Assembly: GCA_016196035.1 (NCBI GenBank)
Contig: JACPYM010000045.1
Coordinates: forward strand, 1 to 49,034
Direction: 5' to 3'
From: Acidobacteriota bacterium
Lineage (GTDB): Bacteria > Acidobacteriota > Blastocatellia > RBC074
DNA length: 49,034 nucleotides
Shown: positions 36,386 through 46,119 of the stretch, piece by piece
Layout: every line of letters starts with the position of its first letter
Position numbering within the stretch: position 1 is the first letter of the stretch
Notes under the pieces: generated by a model
The model's database searches: none
What the model saw: only the letters and a program-made list of their open reading frames with translations
What the model was told of the DNA's origin: nothing
Made by a program: the position numbers and the translations under genes

Positions 36386-37537
36386 ATGAAAACTACGAGC
36401 AAACCTACGCCCGCCAATGTCGCGCTGCTCATCGCGACCAAGAAGGGCGGCTTTATTTTGCGCGGCGACGCGAAGCGCCGTGGGTGGGAGTTGAACGGGC
36501 CGCACTTTTTAGGCCACATCGTCCATCACATCATGCTTGATCCGCGCGACGGCAAGACGCTGTTGCTGGCGGCCAAAACCGGGCATCTCGGCCCGACCGT
36601 TTTTCGTTCGACCAACTTTGGCAAAACGTGGAAAGAAGCCGCCAAACCACCCGCCTTTCCCAAAGCGCCCGAAGGCGAGAAGGGCCGCGCTGTTGATCAC
36701 GTCTTTTGGCTGACGCCCGGCCACGCCAGCGAGCCGAACGTCTGGTACGCCGGGACTTCGCCGAAAGCTCTGTTTCGTTCAGAGGATGGCGGCGTTAGTT
36801 GGGAACCAGTTTCCGGCTTCAACGACAACCCGCTGTACCCGCAATGGAGCGGCGGCCCCGGTGACGGCACGCCCGATGGGCCGAAGCTGCATTCGGTGAT
36901 TGTGGATGTCGCCGATCCGAATCATCTTTACCTTGGCATGTCCGGCGGCGGTGTGTTTGAAAGTACCGACAAAGGCGCGAACTGGCAGCCGCTCAACGCG
37001 GGTTGCGAAGCCAATTTCATGCCCGATCCTTATCCCGAATACGGCCAGGACCCGCATTGTATGCGGCAGCATCCGCTCAATCCGGACGTGCTCTATCAGC
37101 AAAACCATTGCGGCATTTACCGCATTGAACGCCCCAGCAACACTTGGGTGCGCATCGGCATGAAGATGCCCAAAAAGATCGGTGACATCGGCTTCCCGAT
37201 GGTTTTGCACCCGCGCGATCCGAATACGTGTTGGGTTTTTCCGATGGATGGCACGCAGGTCTGGCCGCGCACTTCGCCCGGCGGCAAACCGGCGGCGTAT
37301 GTGACACGCAATGCGGGCAAGACCTGGCAGCGACAGGATGTTGGCTTGCCGCCAGAAAACGCCTGGTTCACCGTCTTTCGCCAAGCCATGACAGCGGATG
37401 CTTGTGACCCGGTTGGGTTGTATTTCGGCAATACCGCTGGCGAGATTTGGGCCAGCACGAACGAAGGCGAGAAATGGTCGTGCATCGCGCGCCATTTGCC
37501 GCACATTTACGCGGTCGAAGCCACCACAGTGAAGTAG
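36386..37537 (+). CDS. BNR/Asp-box repeat protein (sialidase-like propeller)
   Basis: A 383-residue protein with CAGGAGA before its ATG. At least five Asp-box-like motifs are seen: FRSTNFGKTW, FRSEDGGVSW, FESTDKGANW, VTRNAGKTW and ASTNEGEKW. They suggest a beta-propeller of the sortilin/Ycf48 or sialidase type. No signal peptide is evident. It is annotated as glycosyl hydrolase in many genomes, but catalytic residues are not clear. The next gene is a ThiS/MoaD-like protein 12 bp later, a pairing that hints at a common function. Confidence 0.88.
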   Translation: MKTTSKPTPANVALLIATKKGGFILRGDAKRRGWELNGPHFLGHIVHHIMLDPRDGKTLLLAAKTGHLGPTVFRSTNFGKTWKEAAKPPAFPKAPEGEKGRAVDHVFWLTPGHASEPNVWYAGTSPKALFRSEDGGVSWEPVSGFNDNPLYPQWSGGPGDGTPDGPKLHSVIVDVADPNHLYLGMSGGGVFESTDKGANWQPLNAGCEANFMPDPYPEYGQDPHCMRQHPLNPDVLYQQNHCGIYRIERPSNTWVRIGMKMPKKIGDIGFPMVLHPRDPNTCWVFPMDGTQVWPRTSPGGKPAAYVTRNAGKTWQRQDVGLPPENAWFTVFRQAMTADACDPVGLYFGNTAGEIWASTNEGEKWSCIARHLPHIYAVEATTVK

Positions 37538-37549
37538 TTGGGAGTGAAT

Positions 37550-37810
37550 ATGAAAGTGCACATTCCGAGTCCCTTGCTTTCGTATACGCAACAGCGCGCC
37601 GATGTCGAAGCCGCTGGCGCAACGGTCGCAGAACTGCTCGATGATCTGAATCGTCAGTTTCCCGGCCTGCGCTTTCGGATGATTGATGAGCAGGACGCGA
37701 TTCGCCAGCACATGCGCATCTTCGTCAACGGCGAGCAGATTGACGGCTTGGCGGCGCCCTTAACACCTGTAGATGAGGTGTATATCTTGCAGGCGTTGAG
37801 TGGCGGGTGA
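37550..37810 (+). CDS. MoaD/ThiS-family beta-grasp protein
   Basis: An 86-residue protein with TTGGGAGTG before the ATG at 37550. VHIPSPLLSYT, GATVAELLDDLNRQFPGLRFRMID, IRIFVNGEQI-like MRIFVNGEQID and VDEVYILQALSGG are typical of MoaD/ThiS, including the C-terminal Gly-Gly that is activated by adenylation and carries sulfur. No moaE, thiG or E1-like gene adjoins it. The only partner is the BNR protein upstream, so the sulfur acceptor is unknown. Confidence 0.9.
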   Translation: MKVHIPSPLLSYTQQRADVEAAGATVAELLDDLNRQFPGLRFRMIDEQDAIRQHMRIFVNGEQIDGLAAPLTPVDEVYILQALSGG

Positions 37811-37820
37811 GAACGTTGCT

Positions 37821-37903
37821 GCGGTACGAGGAGCGGTAGCGACTTGGCAACTCGGCAGGTTGCATATGCCGGAGCACCAAGTCGCTACCGCTCCTCGTAC
37901 CGC
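37821..37903. repeat. 27-bp perfect inverted repeat with GCAAC/GTTGC loop
   Basis: 37821-37847 pairs exactly with 37877-37903; arms begin gcggtacgaggagcggtagc. The 29-nt loop contains GCAAC-TCGGCAG-GTTGC (37847-37863). It lies 10 bp after the ThiS-like gene and might end its transcript, though there is no T-tract. It resembles a small mobile palindrome. Confidence 0.85.
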
Positions 37904-37963
37904 ATAAGCCCATAACCCTGCACCTATTTTTAGAACATTTGGTGCGTATGAACTACGCGCATA

Positions 37964-38038
37964 AACTGAATCCCGATTCCTGAATCCTGACGACTGTTTG
38001 CTAGAAAGTCGTCAGGATTCAGGAATCGGGATTCAGTT
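37964..38038. repeat. 32-bp perfect inverted repeat upstream of the smc end
   Basis: 37964-37995 is the exact reverse complement of 38007-38038, with an 11-nt loop (gtttgctagaa). Arms start aactgaatcccgattcctga. It lies between two convergent genes and could act as a bidirectional terminator, but the length and perfection suggest an inserted element. Confidence 0.9.
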
Positions 38039-38060
38039 GTTCTCTCATTGGTCGGCATCC

Positions 38061-41000
38061 CTAAGCCAGCTTGACCGAAATCAGCTTCGAGACGCCGGGG
38101 TCCTCCATCGTCACGCCATACAGCGTGCGCGCCACTTCCATCGTGCGTTTGCTGTGGGTGATGACCATGAACTGAGTGAACTGGCTCATCTCCATGATCT
38201 TGTCCGAGAAGCGCCCGATGTTCATTTCATCCAGCGGCGCGTCCACCTCATCGAGCAGGCAGAAGGGGCTGGGGCGATATTTGAAGATGCCCATGACCAA
38301 CGCGATGGCGGTCATGGCTTTTTCGCCGCCGGAAAGCAGCAGCACGTTTTGCAGCCGTTTGCCGGGCGGTTGCGCGATGATCTCAATGCCGCTTTCCAAA
38401 ATATCGCTCTCGTCAATCAAGCGCATCTCGCCCTGGCCGCCGCCGAACAATTCCACGAACATCTGCTTGAAGTTCTCGTTGATTTGCGTGAAAGCGTCGC
38501 GGAAGCGTTCGCGCGAGCGGTGCTTGATTTCAGTAATCGCCGCCAGCGTATCGGCCATCGCCTTTTCGATGTCGGCTTTTTGCGTAGTTAGGAAAACGAA
38601 GCGTTCCTCAATCTCGCCCAGTTCCTGCAAGGCCATCATGTTGACCGGGCCGAGCGCCTCAATCTTGGCGCGCAATTCGTCCAAGCGCGCTTTGGCGACG
38701 ACCAGATCAAAGTCTTCGGGAACAGTCCAGAAGGTGGGCCAGGCATCGGTTTGGCTTTCGCCTTCCTCGTCATCTCCATCGAGAGTGAGGCTAATGAGCG
38801 TTGGTGCAGCCTCAGTTTCAGCAGCGGAATCTTCTCCTTCGCCTTGTTGTCCAGCTTGTTCCAGCCGTTCAACGACTTCGCCAATCTGCTCGCCCAGTTC
38901 GTTGTAACAAAGCGTCGAGAGATGTTCGAGGTCGCTGGATAGTTTGGCGCGTTCGATCTCGCGTTGGGCGCGCTCTTCGCGGGCTTGCGTAGCGGCGTCG
39001 CGGGCGGCGCGCAATTGCAAGTCTAGGGTTTCGACCTGTTCGCGCGCGGCGTTCATGATCTGGCTGCGTTCAGTGAGTTCGGCGTTGAAGCGCGTCTGCT
39101 CGGCCAACAATTCCGTTGACTGTTCGGCGATGTTCTCAATGCTGGCGCTCAACTGGTTGGCTTGTTCGTCGGCTTCGACAGCCTCCAGGCGCGTGCGGTC
39201 GAGGCGGTTGCTCAAGTCGCTGGTTTCGTTTTCCAGGCGGCGCAAATCGTTTTGCATGCCGCGACGGCGTTCGGTCTTGGCCGCGAATTCGGCGCGGCGG
39301 CGCGAAAGTTCCTGCGTGCGTTGTTCCGCGAGGCGGCGCAATTCGGCCAATTCGTTTTGGGCGGCGGCGACGACCTCATTGGCGGCGGCGTGCGCCTGTT
39401 CGGTCTCGCTGGTTTGCGTGGCGGCTTGTTGCAGTTTGCGGTCAAAGTCGGCGAGTTCCTCTTGTGCCTGGGCGGTTTCGGTTTCGACAACGCGGATGTA
39501 AGTGGACGTGCGTTCGCGTTCACGTTCGGCCTGTTGCAACTGTTCGCGTTCGACGGCGAGGCGTTTTTCCAGTTGCCGCAACTCGGCGTCGAGTGCGTTG
39601 CGGCGTTCGGTCAGGTGGTTGATGAGTTGGTTGAGTTCGCGCAACTCGGTTTCCGCCGCGTTGACCTGCTCGGAAAGCGTGTCGAGTTGTTCATCCAACG
39701 CCACGATCTCGCGTTTGAGCGCGAGCACGCCGGTGCCTTTTTCGCTGCCGCTGCCGCCGGTGACGAGGCGGCCCGCGATGATGCGTTCGCCCGAACGCGT
39801 AAGCGAAACCAGCGCCGCACCGCTGCCGTTGTTATTCGTGGCCGCCTGCCGCGCTAGTTCTATGGCCTGGGCCGTGTCGTCCACGATTTTGGCTTGGGCC
39901 AAGCCGGGCAGCGCGAGTTTGAAGGCTTCGGCGTAATCGGGTCGCAAGCCGAGCAGGGAGTTAAGCGTGCGATGGCCGTTGGCTTCGTGACCATTGGCGG
40001 ACGGGGGCGCGCTGGATTCGGTGTGGTTGCCGACGACGAGGAAAGTCGCGCGGCCACCGCCTTCGGCTTTGAGAAATTCGATGGCGTTGATGGCGTCTTC
40101 ATAGCTGGGCACGACGACGTATTGCAGTTCGTCGCGCAAACCGGCTTCGATGACGGTTTCAAATTCGGGCGCGACCTGCACGAAGTCGGCCAGCGTGCCC
40201 AACGTGCGAAAACCTGGCTGCTGGTTTTGCATCAGCAACTGGACGGCTTCGGAAAAGTAGGTGCGGCGCTCGTCGAGTTCTTGCAGCGATTTCAAGCGCT
40301 GTTCGGCAGTCGTCAAATTGCGTTGCAGCGCATTGAGCGCGGCCTGCTTGGTTTCGCGCGTTTGGCGGTGTTGATTGAGTTGGGCGGTGACGTTGCTGAG
40401 TTCCTCCGCCGTGTTTTGTTGTTGCAGCGTCGTTTCTTCAAACTTGAGGCGCAACTCGGCGCTGCGCTCTTCGGCAGCCTGGGCTTGCGTGACGGCGCGT
40501 TCGCGTTCGGTGGCGAGGCCTTGCAAGCGGGTTTGCGCACGTTCGACCGCTTCGGTGAATTGGCGCTTGAGTTGCCGCCAGCGTTCGAGCGTAGTCGTGT
40601 TTTCGTAAAGTTGTTTGCGCGCGTCTTCGAGCTTACCTTCGGCACCAGAGTCACGGTCGGCCAGGGCGCGATGCTCAGCCTCGGCATCCAGCAATGCTTT
40701 GCTCTCGGCGTTGATTTCCTGTTCAACGGTGCTGAGTTGGGTGCGCAAGCGGGCGGCTTCCTGCGTGATGAAATCGTTGCGTTCGCTGATGGCGGCCTGA
40801 TCGCGGGCGAATTGCTGGGAGCGTTGCCCCAACGATTGCAATTGCTGCGTCAGATAAGCGTGTTGCTGCTTGGCGCGTTCGACTTCCAGATCAATGGCGG
40901 AAGCCTCCTGCCGCGTGGCGTTGAGCGCATCTTCAGCCGCGCGCGCCTGTTGCGCGGCTAGGGCTTGGGCCTCTTCCTGCGCGGCGATTTGCGCGGCGGT

Positions 41001-42047
41001 TTCGGTTTCGCGCGCGGCAATTTCAGCAAGGCGGGTTGCGAGCGCGCCGCTGCTGTTGCGCATCGTGCGGTAATCCACGACGAAAACAGCGCGCATCAGA
41101 TCGCGCGATTCCTGGCGCAGTCGTTGATAGCGGCGCGCCTTTTGGGCCTGGCGTTTCAGGCTATTTTGCTGGCGCTCGACTTCGAGCAGGATGTCGGTGA
41201 CGCGCGCGAGATTAGTGCGCGTGGCGTCCAGCTTTAACTCGGCCTGATGCTGGCGCATTTTGAATTTGGCAACACCGGCGGCTTCTTCGATCAGCGAACG
41301 ACGGTCGAGCGGTTTGGCCGACAGCACTTGGCCGATGCGACCCTGTTCGATGATGGCGTAGTGTGCGCCGCCCAAGCCTGTGCCCGAAAACAAATCTTGA
41401 ATATCGCGTAGGCGGCAGGCGCGGCCATTCATCTCGTATTCGCTCTCGCCAGTGCGGTACAGACGGCGGCCCACGGTGATGCGTTCGCCTTCGTGGTAAA
41501 GGCGCGCAGTTTCTTTGCTGGCGACTTTGCGCGGCTTGGCCTGTTTCTTTTTCTCTGCTGCGCTTTCGGCTTCGGCGGGCGTTGCTTCGGCCAGGAGCGG
41601 CGCTTCGCCTGTGGGGGCTTCAATCGAAGCCGCGCCAGATTCAAGCGTTTCATCTACCGATTGTTCAGTGGCGTGCGTGGCGATGTCAGCGGCGTGTTCG
41701 CGTTCGGCTTTGGCGCTGAGGGCTTCATTGACGTCTTCGGAAGAGGGTTTGCCGATGTCAGAGCGAATCTCGAAAGTCGCGGTGACGACCATCGTCAACA
41801 TGACTTCGGCCATGCCTGAAGGTTGGCGGTTGCGGCTGCCAGTGAAGATGACGTCTTCCATTTTGCCGCCGCGCAGTGATTTGGCGCGTTGCTCGCCAAT
41901 CACCCAACTGATTGCATCGGCCACATTCGATTTCCCACAGCCGTTGGGGCCGACGACGGCGGTGATGCCGTGTTCGTCAAAGACGACTTCGGTCGGGTCA
42001 CAAAACGACTTGAACCCTTGGATAAAAAGTTTCTCGAATCTGAGCAT
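38061..42047 (-). CDS. smc: Chromosome segregation protein SMC with head insertion
   Basis: A 1328-residue protein; bacterial SMCs are usually about 1150-1200. Walker A GPNGCGKS is at 33-40 and Q-loop IGEQRAKSLRGGKMEDVIF follows. Two long coiled-coil arms flank a hinge near residues 630-780. The C-terminal head has LLSGGEKAMTAIAL and CLLDEVDAPLD. It condenses and segregates chromosomes with ScpA/ScpB. Residues about 92-182 (nucleotides 41502-41774) are an extra low-complexity Ala/Glu stretch, then Lys-rich, inside the N-terminal head between a beta strand and VGRRLYRTGESEYEMNG. A second acidic insertion lies before the C-terminal head (GDDEEGESQTD). A promoter is visible upstream. Confidence 0.97.
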   Translation of the reverse strand: MLRFEKLFIQGFKSFCDPTEVVFDEHGITAVVGPNGCGKSNVADAISWVIGEQRAKSLRGGKMEDVIFTGSRNRQPSGMAEVMLTMVVTATFEIRSDIGKPSSEDVNEALSAKAEREHAADIATHATEQSVDETLESGAASIEAPTGEAPLLAEATPAEAESAAEKKKQAKPRKVASKETARLYHEGERITVGRRLYRTGESEYEMNGRACRLRDIQDLFSGTGLGGAHYAIIEQGRIGQVLSAKPLDRRSLIEEAAGVAKFKMRQHQAELKLDATRTNLARVTDILLEVERQQNSLKRQAQKARRYQRLRQESRDLMRAVFVVDYRTMRNSSGALATRLAEIAARETETAAQIAAQEEAQALAAQQARAAEDALNATRQEASAIDLEVERAKQQHAYLTQQLQSLGQRSQQFARDQAAISERNDFITQEAARLRTQLSTVEQEINAESKALLDAEAEHRALADRDSGAEGKLEDARKQLYENTTTLERWRQLKRQFTEAVERAQTRLQGLATERERAVTQAQAAEERSAELRLKFEETTLQQQNTAEELSNVTAQLNQHRQTRETKQAALNALQRNLTTAEQRLKSLQELDERRTYFSEAVQLLMQNQQPGFRTLGTLADFVQVAPEFETVIEAGLRDELQYVVVPSYEDAINAIEFLKAEGGGRATFLVVGNHTESSAPPSANGHEANGHRTLNSLLGLRPDYAEAFKLALPGLAQAKIVDDTAQAIELARQAATNNNGSGAALVSLTRSGERIIAGRLVTGGSGSEKGTGVLALKREIVALDEQLDTLSEQVNAAETELRELNQLINHLTERRNALDAELRQLEKRLAVEREQLQQAERERERTSTYIRVVETETAQAQEELADFDRKLQQAATQTSETEQAHAAANEVVAAAQNELAELRRLAEQRTQELSRRRAEFAAKTERRRGMQNDLRRLENETSDLSNRLDRTRLEAVEADEQANQLSASIENIAEQSTELLAEQTRFNAELTERSQIMNAAREQVETLDLQLRAARDAATQAREERAQREIERAKLSSDLEHLSTLCYNELGEQIGEVVERLEQAGQQGEGEDSAAETEAAPTLISLTLDGDDEEGESQTDAWPTFWTVPEDFDLVVAKARLDELRAKIEALGPVNMMALQELGEIEERFVFLTTQKADIEKAMADTLAAITEIKHRSRERFRDAFTQINENFKQMFVELFGGGQGEMRLIDESDILESGIEIIAQPPGKRLQNVLLLSGGEKAMTAIALVMGIFKYRPSPFCLLDEVDAPLDEMNIGRFSDKIMEMSQFTQFMVITHSKRTMEVARTLYGVTMEDPGVSKLISVKLA

Positions 42048-42122
42048 TGTGAGTTGTTAAAAAAGAAGGGGGACAAAATTGCCGAATGCACAAGTAATGG
42101 TGTCCGGCTGTTAAGGCGGCAG

Positions 42123-42151
42123 AATATAGAGTTGCTAGAGGGGATTGTCAA
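42123..42151 (-). promoter_or_regulatory. Predicted sigma-70 promoter of smc
   Basis: On the minus strand, TTGACA (42146-42151) is followed by a 17-bp spacer and TATATT (42123-42128). Spacing and hexamers are nearly ideal. The start of transcription would fall about 70 bp before the smc ATG. Confidence 0.75.
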
Positions 42152-42178
42152 ACTGAGGCTTTTGCGCCGGCAAACCCA

Positions 42179-42219
42179 GGCGATGGCGCGACCGGAGGGG
42201 CCTTGATGACGCCATCGCC
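42179..42219. terminator. Possible hairpin after the amidohydrolase-like gene
   Basis: GGCGATGGCG (42179-42188) pairs with CGCCATCGCC (42210-42219) across a 21-nt loop. No T-tract follows, so the terminator role is weak. Confidence 0.3.
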
Positions 42220-42235
42220 CATTCTCACCAGCGTT

Positions 42236-43549
42236 TTATTGCCGGTCTTTGAACTTGTCATTGAGCCGCGTGTGCTTGCTGCTCAGGTCAACGGGTTTGC
42301 CGTTGATGAACACGTGCTTGACGCGCGTGCGCAATTCCAGCGGGTCGCCATCGGTGACGATCAGGTTGGCGATTTTGCCTACTTCCAGACTGCCAACCAA
42401 TTTATCAATACCGAAGATTTGCGCTGGATAGATCGTGACGGCTTTCAGGGCTTCTTCTTTCGGCAAACCAAAGGCCGCCGCCGTGCCCGCGTGGAAAGGT
42501 AGCAGGCGCACGTCGGTCGCCGTGTCCGTGGTCGTGATGCAGAACTTCACGCCTGCCTTGTGCAACACGGCGGCGCGCGCGTAGGGCATATCGTAAGGGT
42601 CGTCTTCTTTGTCTGGCAGATCGAGCACCGCGCCGAGCACGACGGGAACGTTTTTGGCTTTCAGTTTGTCGGCGACCTGATAGGCGTCTTCGCCGCCGTG
42701 AATGATGAGTTTGAGTTTGAACTTGTCGGCCAGTTCGAGCGCGCCTTCGATTTCGCGTTTGCCGCTGGCGTTGACCAGCACAGGGACTTCGCCTTTGAGC
42801 ACCGGCAGCAAGGCTTCCAGGCCGAGGTCGGTCGGATGCGCGGGCAAGCTCTTGTCGCGGGCGCTGGCTTCGCGTGCTCTCTGATATTCCTGCGCGGCTT
42901 CGAGTTTCTTGCGCAATTCCTCGACGCGGCGTTCGCGTTGTTGCCGCGCAGCATCGTTGGTGCCCACGTTGAAGCCGCCACCGAAACCGCCACCGCGCCC
43001 GCCGAATCCGACCGTCGGATAGACGACGTGCATGGCCGCCGGAGCCGTCAGCTTCATCTCTTGCGGCGTCCAGCCATCCAGATTGATGAACGCGCACTGG
43101 CCCGAAATCAGGCCGCCTTGCGGGCAGGTGAGCACGGTCGTGACGCCATTGGTGCGTGCAACGGCAATCGCTTCGCTGTGCGGGTTGACGGCGGTCAGCG
43201 CCTTGACGTTCGGATTGAAGTCGCCCAGTTCGGTGGTGTCCACCGTGCCCGGCGCGCCCTGGCCGACCTCGACCAGACCCATCGTCGTATAGGTGTCAAT
43301 CATGCCCGGATAGACCGACAGGCCCGTGGCGTCAATCTGCTTGGCATTGGCCGGAATCGTGACGTTTGCGCTGAGTGCGGCAATCTTGCCGTCTTTGATG
43401 ATGAGGGTGCCGCGCGGAATCGTTTCACCCGTGACGGTGACGATGCGGGCGTTGCGGATGGCGATGACGCCGTTGTCAGTTTTGGTTTGCGCCGTGCCAG
43501 GAAGCATTAGCAAGGCGCTGAACACGAGTGCAAGAATGCAGCTTTTCAT
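42236..43549 (-). CDS. Exported amidohydrolase-like protein lacking the HxH motif
   Basis: A 437-residue protein from the ATG at 43549 (CAGGAACGA upstream). A signal peptide ends near GTAQT. The composite amidohydrolase fold begins [33 protein letters not shown]. Where the family normally has PGxIDxHxH, this protein has PGMIDTYTT (Y87, T89). A later IIHGG and TTTDTATD retain a His and an Asp. The C-terminal [36 protein letters not shown] is typical. A Gly-rich loop [11 protein letters not shown] lies near residue 195. It may be a pseudoenzyme or use another metal site. Confidence 0.9.
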   Translation of the reverse strand: MKSCILALVFSALLMLPGTAQTKTDNGVIAIRNARIVTVTGETIPRGTLIIKDGKIAALSANVTIPANAKQIDATGLSVYPGMIDTYTTMGLVEVGQGAPGTVDTTELGDFNPNVKALTAVNPHSEAIAVARTNGVTTVLTCPQGGLISGQCAFINLDGWTPQEMKLTAPAAMHVVYPTVGFGGRGGGFGGGFNVGTNDAARQQRERRVEELRKKLEAAQEYQRAREASARDKSLPAHPTDLGLEALLPVLKGEVPVLVNASGKREIEGALELADKFKLKLIIHGGEDAYQVADKLKAKNVPVVLGAVLDLPDKEDDPYDMPYARAAVLHKAGVKFCITTTDTATDVRLLPFHAGTAAAFGLPKEEALKAVTIYPAQIFGIDKLVGSLEVGKIANLIVTDGDPLELRTRVKHVFINGKPVDLSSKHTRLNDKFKDRQ

Positions 43550-43622
43550 GGAATCGTTCCTGTGTATGGTGATGCGCACCTATGCCCGCCAACGTATGGC
43601 AGGTGTGTGGCGAGTGACAGTG

Positions 43623-44132
43623 TTAGTGGTTGCCGTTGTGTCCGTTTGTCCGAAAGGCGATGTAACGATCAACCGTGTCAGACAAGCGATCCAGTTTAGC
43701 GTCCAGCAGCGCCAAGCTGGCTTCGAGACGGTCAAGCCGTTTATGTCCGTCGGCATTGTTCAGCGCGGCCTGTATCAGCAGTTGCGCGGTGCGATTTAGC
43801 GCGTTCTCAAGCTCCTCATTTTTCAGGTCTTGGTGAAACTGCTTTTCCGAAAGCCTTTCGAGGATCTGCTCGGCATCGAAGTGTTTGCTAGCGTGCCGCT
43901 CAAGAGTTTGGCTGACATCCGCCTCGTGATTCGAATGCCATTCAAGGGTTCGTTCCATCCGCACCAGCCGTTCTTCAGCTTCTTCCTGTCTATGCGACCA
44001 AGCCGCGTTGGTTGCTGCTTGTAGGGTCAATAACACTTTTTGCTGCTCAGCCATTCCTTCAACCGTCACGGTCAGCGCATTTAAGTGAACCGTAGCAGAT
44101 GCAAGTGTGGCTGTGATTTCTTCATGTGTCAT
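43623..44132 (-). CDS. Predicted coiled-coil protein, unknown function
   Basis: A 169-residue protein from the ATG at 44132, with AGGAGG 5 bp upstream; a more upstream frame start lacks one. It is almost wholly helical and heptad-like (EEAEERLVRMERTLEW, HKRLDRLEASLALLDAKLDRLSDTVDRYI). No signal peptide or TM segment is seen. It sits between two amidohydrolase genes on the same strand. I do not recognise a family. Confidence 0.75.
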   Translation of the reverse strand: MTHEEITATLASATVHLNALTVTVEGMAEQQKVLLTLQAATNAAWSHRQEEAEERLVRMERTLEWHSNHEADVSQTLERHASKHFDAEQILERLSEKQFHQDLKNEELENALNRTAQLLIQAALNNADGHKRLDRLEASLALLDAKLDRLSDTVDRYIAFRTNGHNGNH

Positions 44133-44172
44133 ACGACCTCCTGGCTGAATTTGCTGGACGCGCGGCGCCACG

Positions 44173-45606
44173 CTAGTTTTCCTTGCGCCCCTTCATCTTG
44201 CCGTGAATGTGTCCATCCAGCTCGTCCTCGCTCAAGGTCGGGATGAACGCGGGCGAAGTTTGCACGGGTTGCGACGGCAAATTCAGCTTCTTCTCTTTCT
44301 CGATCAGGTCTTTCTTTTCTTTGGCGAGCAACTCGCGGCGTTGCACGTCCTGCTTGCGGTCGAAATAGACTTCGCCTTCGATCATCGTTACTTCGGGGCG
44401 CGCATAGACGCTGAAGGGATGCGCGTTGAAGAGTACCAGATCGGCGTCTTTGCCCACGTCAATGCTGCCGATGCGGTTGTCCAGCCGGATTTGTTTGGCC
44501 GGGTTGAGCGTCACCAGTTGCAGGCATTGCTCTTCGGTCAGATTGCCGTAACGCAGCATCTTGCCCGCCTCTTGATAGAAACGGCGCGCGTGTTCGTTGC
44601 TGTCCGAGTGGATCGAAACCACGATGCCTTTGCCGGTCATGATCGCGGCGTTGAAAGGAATCGCATCGTAGGCTTCCATCTTGTAGCCCCACCAGTCGGG
44701 CAGGATCGAAGCCGACGCGCCGTGCTTGGCGATTTCGGGCGCGACTTTGTAACCTTCCAGCGTGTGTTGCAGCGTGTGCACCTGGATGCCGAACTCTTCG
44801 CACAACTTCATCAGCATCATGATTTCATCGGCGCGGTAGCAGTGCGAATGAATATCAATCTTGCCTCTGAGTACGTCGGCCATTGCTTCCAATTTCAGAT
44901 CACGGCGCGGCGGCAACGGGTTTTCGCCGCGCGCTTTGGCGGCCTCATAGGCATCCCACGTCTGCTTATATTCGCGGCCTTGCGTGAAGGCTTCGCGGAT
45001 GACTTCTTCGACGCCCATGCGCGTGGCGGGGTAGCGGCGCGTCGCACCGGGGAGAGCAGGCGAATTGGAACGCTTCGGGTTTTCGCCCAGCGCGAATTTC
45101 ATCGTGCGCGGGCCATCCGCCACGAACATTTCTTCGGCGGACTTGCCCCATTTCAATTTGATGATGTTGTTCTGGCCGCCGATGGCGTTGGCGCTGCCGT
45201 GCAATTGGTGGATGGTCGTCATGCCCCCGGCGAGTTGGCGATAGATGTTGATGTCGGTGTCGTTGACGACATCGCGCATCCTGACCATCGCGGTGACCGA
45301 CAGCGAGCCTTCATTGATCGAATCAAGCGCGGTGTGCGAGTGCGCATCCACAAAACCAGGCGTGACGTACATGCCGGTCGCGTCAATCTCTTTGGCGCCC
45401 GCGCCGGCTTTGACTTCGGCGGCTTTGCCGACGGCGGCGATCTTGCCATTGCGGATCAGGATCGAGCCGTTTTCAATCGTGCCGTGCGAAGCGGTCATGA
45501 TGGTCGCGTTCTTGATCAGGATTTCGCGGTCTTGGGCAAAAGCAGACATCGCGAACATTGCCAGACAGAGCGTCAAAAAGAACAGTCTTGCTTTGGTCAT
45601 CATCAT
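44173..45606 (-). CDS. Exported amidohydrolase (imidazolonepropionase-like) with intact HxH
   Basis: A 477-residue protein. Three consecutive ATG codons (45606, 45603, 45600) follow CGAGG, so the exact start is uncertain. A signal peptide ends near [15 protein letters not shown] gives the metal-binding Hx[33 protein letters not shown] and [14 protein letters not shown] supply further His and the catalytic Asp. The C-terminal [22 protein letters not shown] closes the fold. It is a zinc-type hydrolase of unknown substrate. The terminal 60 residues are a charged tail. Confidence 0.93.
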   Translation of the reverse strand: MMMTKARLFFLTLCLAMFAMSAFAQDREILIKNATIMTASHGTIENGSILIRNGKIAAVGKAAEVKAGAGAKEIDATGMYVTPGFVDAHSHTALDSINEGSLSVTAMVRMRDVVNDTDINIYRQLAGGMTTIHQLHGSANAIGGQNNIIKLKWGKSAEEMFVADGPRTMKFALGENPKRSNSPALPGATRRYPATRMGVEEVIREAFTQGREYKQTWDAYEAAKARGENPLPPRRDLKLEAMADVLRGKIDIHSHCYRADEIMMLMKLCEEFGIQVHTLQHTLEGYKVAPEIAKHGASASILPDWWGYKMEAYDAIPFNAAIMTGKGIVVSIHSDSNEHARRFYQEAGKMLRYGNLTEEQCLQLVTLNPAKQIRLDNRIGSIDVGKDADLVLFNAHPFSVYARPEVTMIEGEVYFDRKQDVQRRELLAKEKKDLIEKEKKLNLPSQPVQTSPAFIPTLSEDELDGHIHGKMKGRKEN

Positions 45607-45640
45607 TTACCTCGGATTGAACATTGCCGTTGAAGGGCGC

Positions 45641-46108
45641 TCAACTGACTCTGGTGTAGTCAGCTTGGACAGCCAAATCTTCGGTACCATCGGGTGCACA
45701 ATTGTGCATGAGCATCTGCAATTCATTGTCAGAACGTTTTGCGATTGTGATGCGCCAGCCCCAATCCGGGCCGGGTGGGGCGGGGTATGAACCGCGCACT
45801 TCAATTGTTCCGTTTTCGTGAAGCGAACCTTGGCAAGTCAGCACGCCGCCGCTTTGGTGCCACGAATCCACCCAGCCCGCTGTCGTCACGCCGCTGGTTG
45901 CGGCATGCGCCAACAACAGGAAACCCTCGTGCGGCGTGCCCTCGTGGCTCCAGGTATATTTGAAGGTCAGGCATTTGCCGTTCGCTATTGCCTGGACCGA
46001 CATCTGCCCGGCGGAATTGAAATCAGAAGGCGTCAGCCAACTCAGATGAAGCAGGTTGTTGCCCGCCCATTCACCTACCAGCTTTGCTTGAAGCTCACTC
46101 AGTTGCAT
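45641..46108 (-). CDS. DUF1579-like small beta-barrel protein
   Basis: A 155-residue protein. Features are LVGEWAGNNLLHLSW, TFKYTWSHEGTPHEGFLLL, TAGWVDSWHQSGGVLTCQGS and YPAPPGPDWGWRITI, a pattern like the DUF1579/lipocalin-like domains that often carry such W-rich strands. There is no signal peptide. It lies 34 bp upstream of the amidohydrolase gene and 11 bp downstream of another small gene on the same strand, so all three are likely co-transcribed. Confidence 0.8.
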   Translation of the reverse strand: MQLSELQAKLVGEWAGNNLLHLSWLTPSDFNSAGQMSVQAIANGKCLTFKYTWSHEGTPHEGFLLLAHAATSGVTTAGWVDSWHQSGGVLTCQGSLHENGTIEVRGSYPAPPGPDWGWRITIAKRSDNELQMLMHNCAPDGTEDLAVQADYTRVS

Positions 46109-46119
46109 GACGGATATTC

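Noticed and set aside
38000-38591. Plus-strand ORF opposite the end of smc
   Set aside because: It is antisense to the conserved SMC C-terminal head and starts in the inverted repeat.
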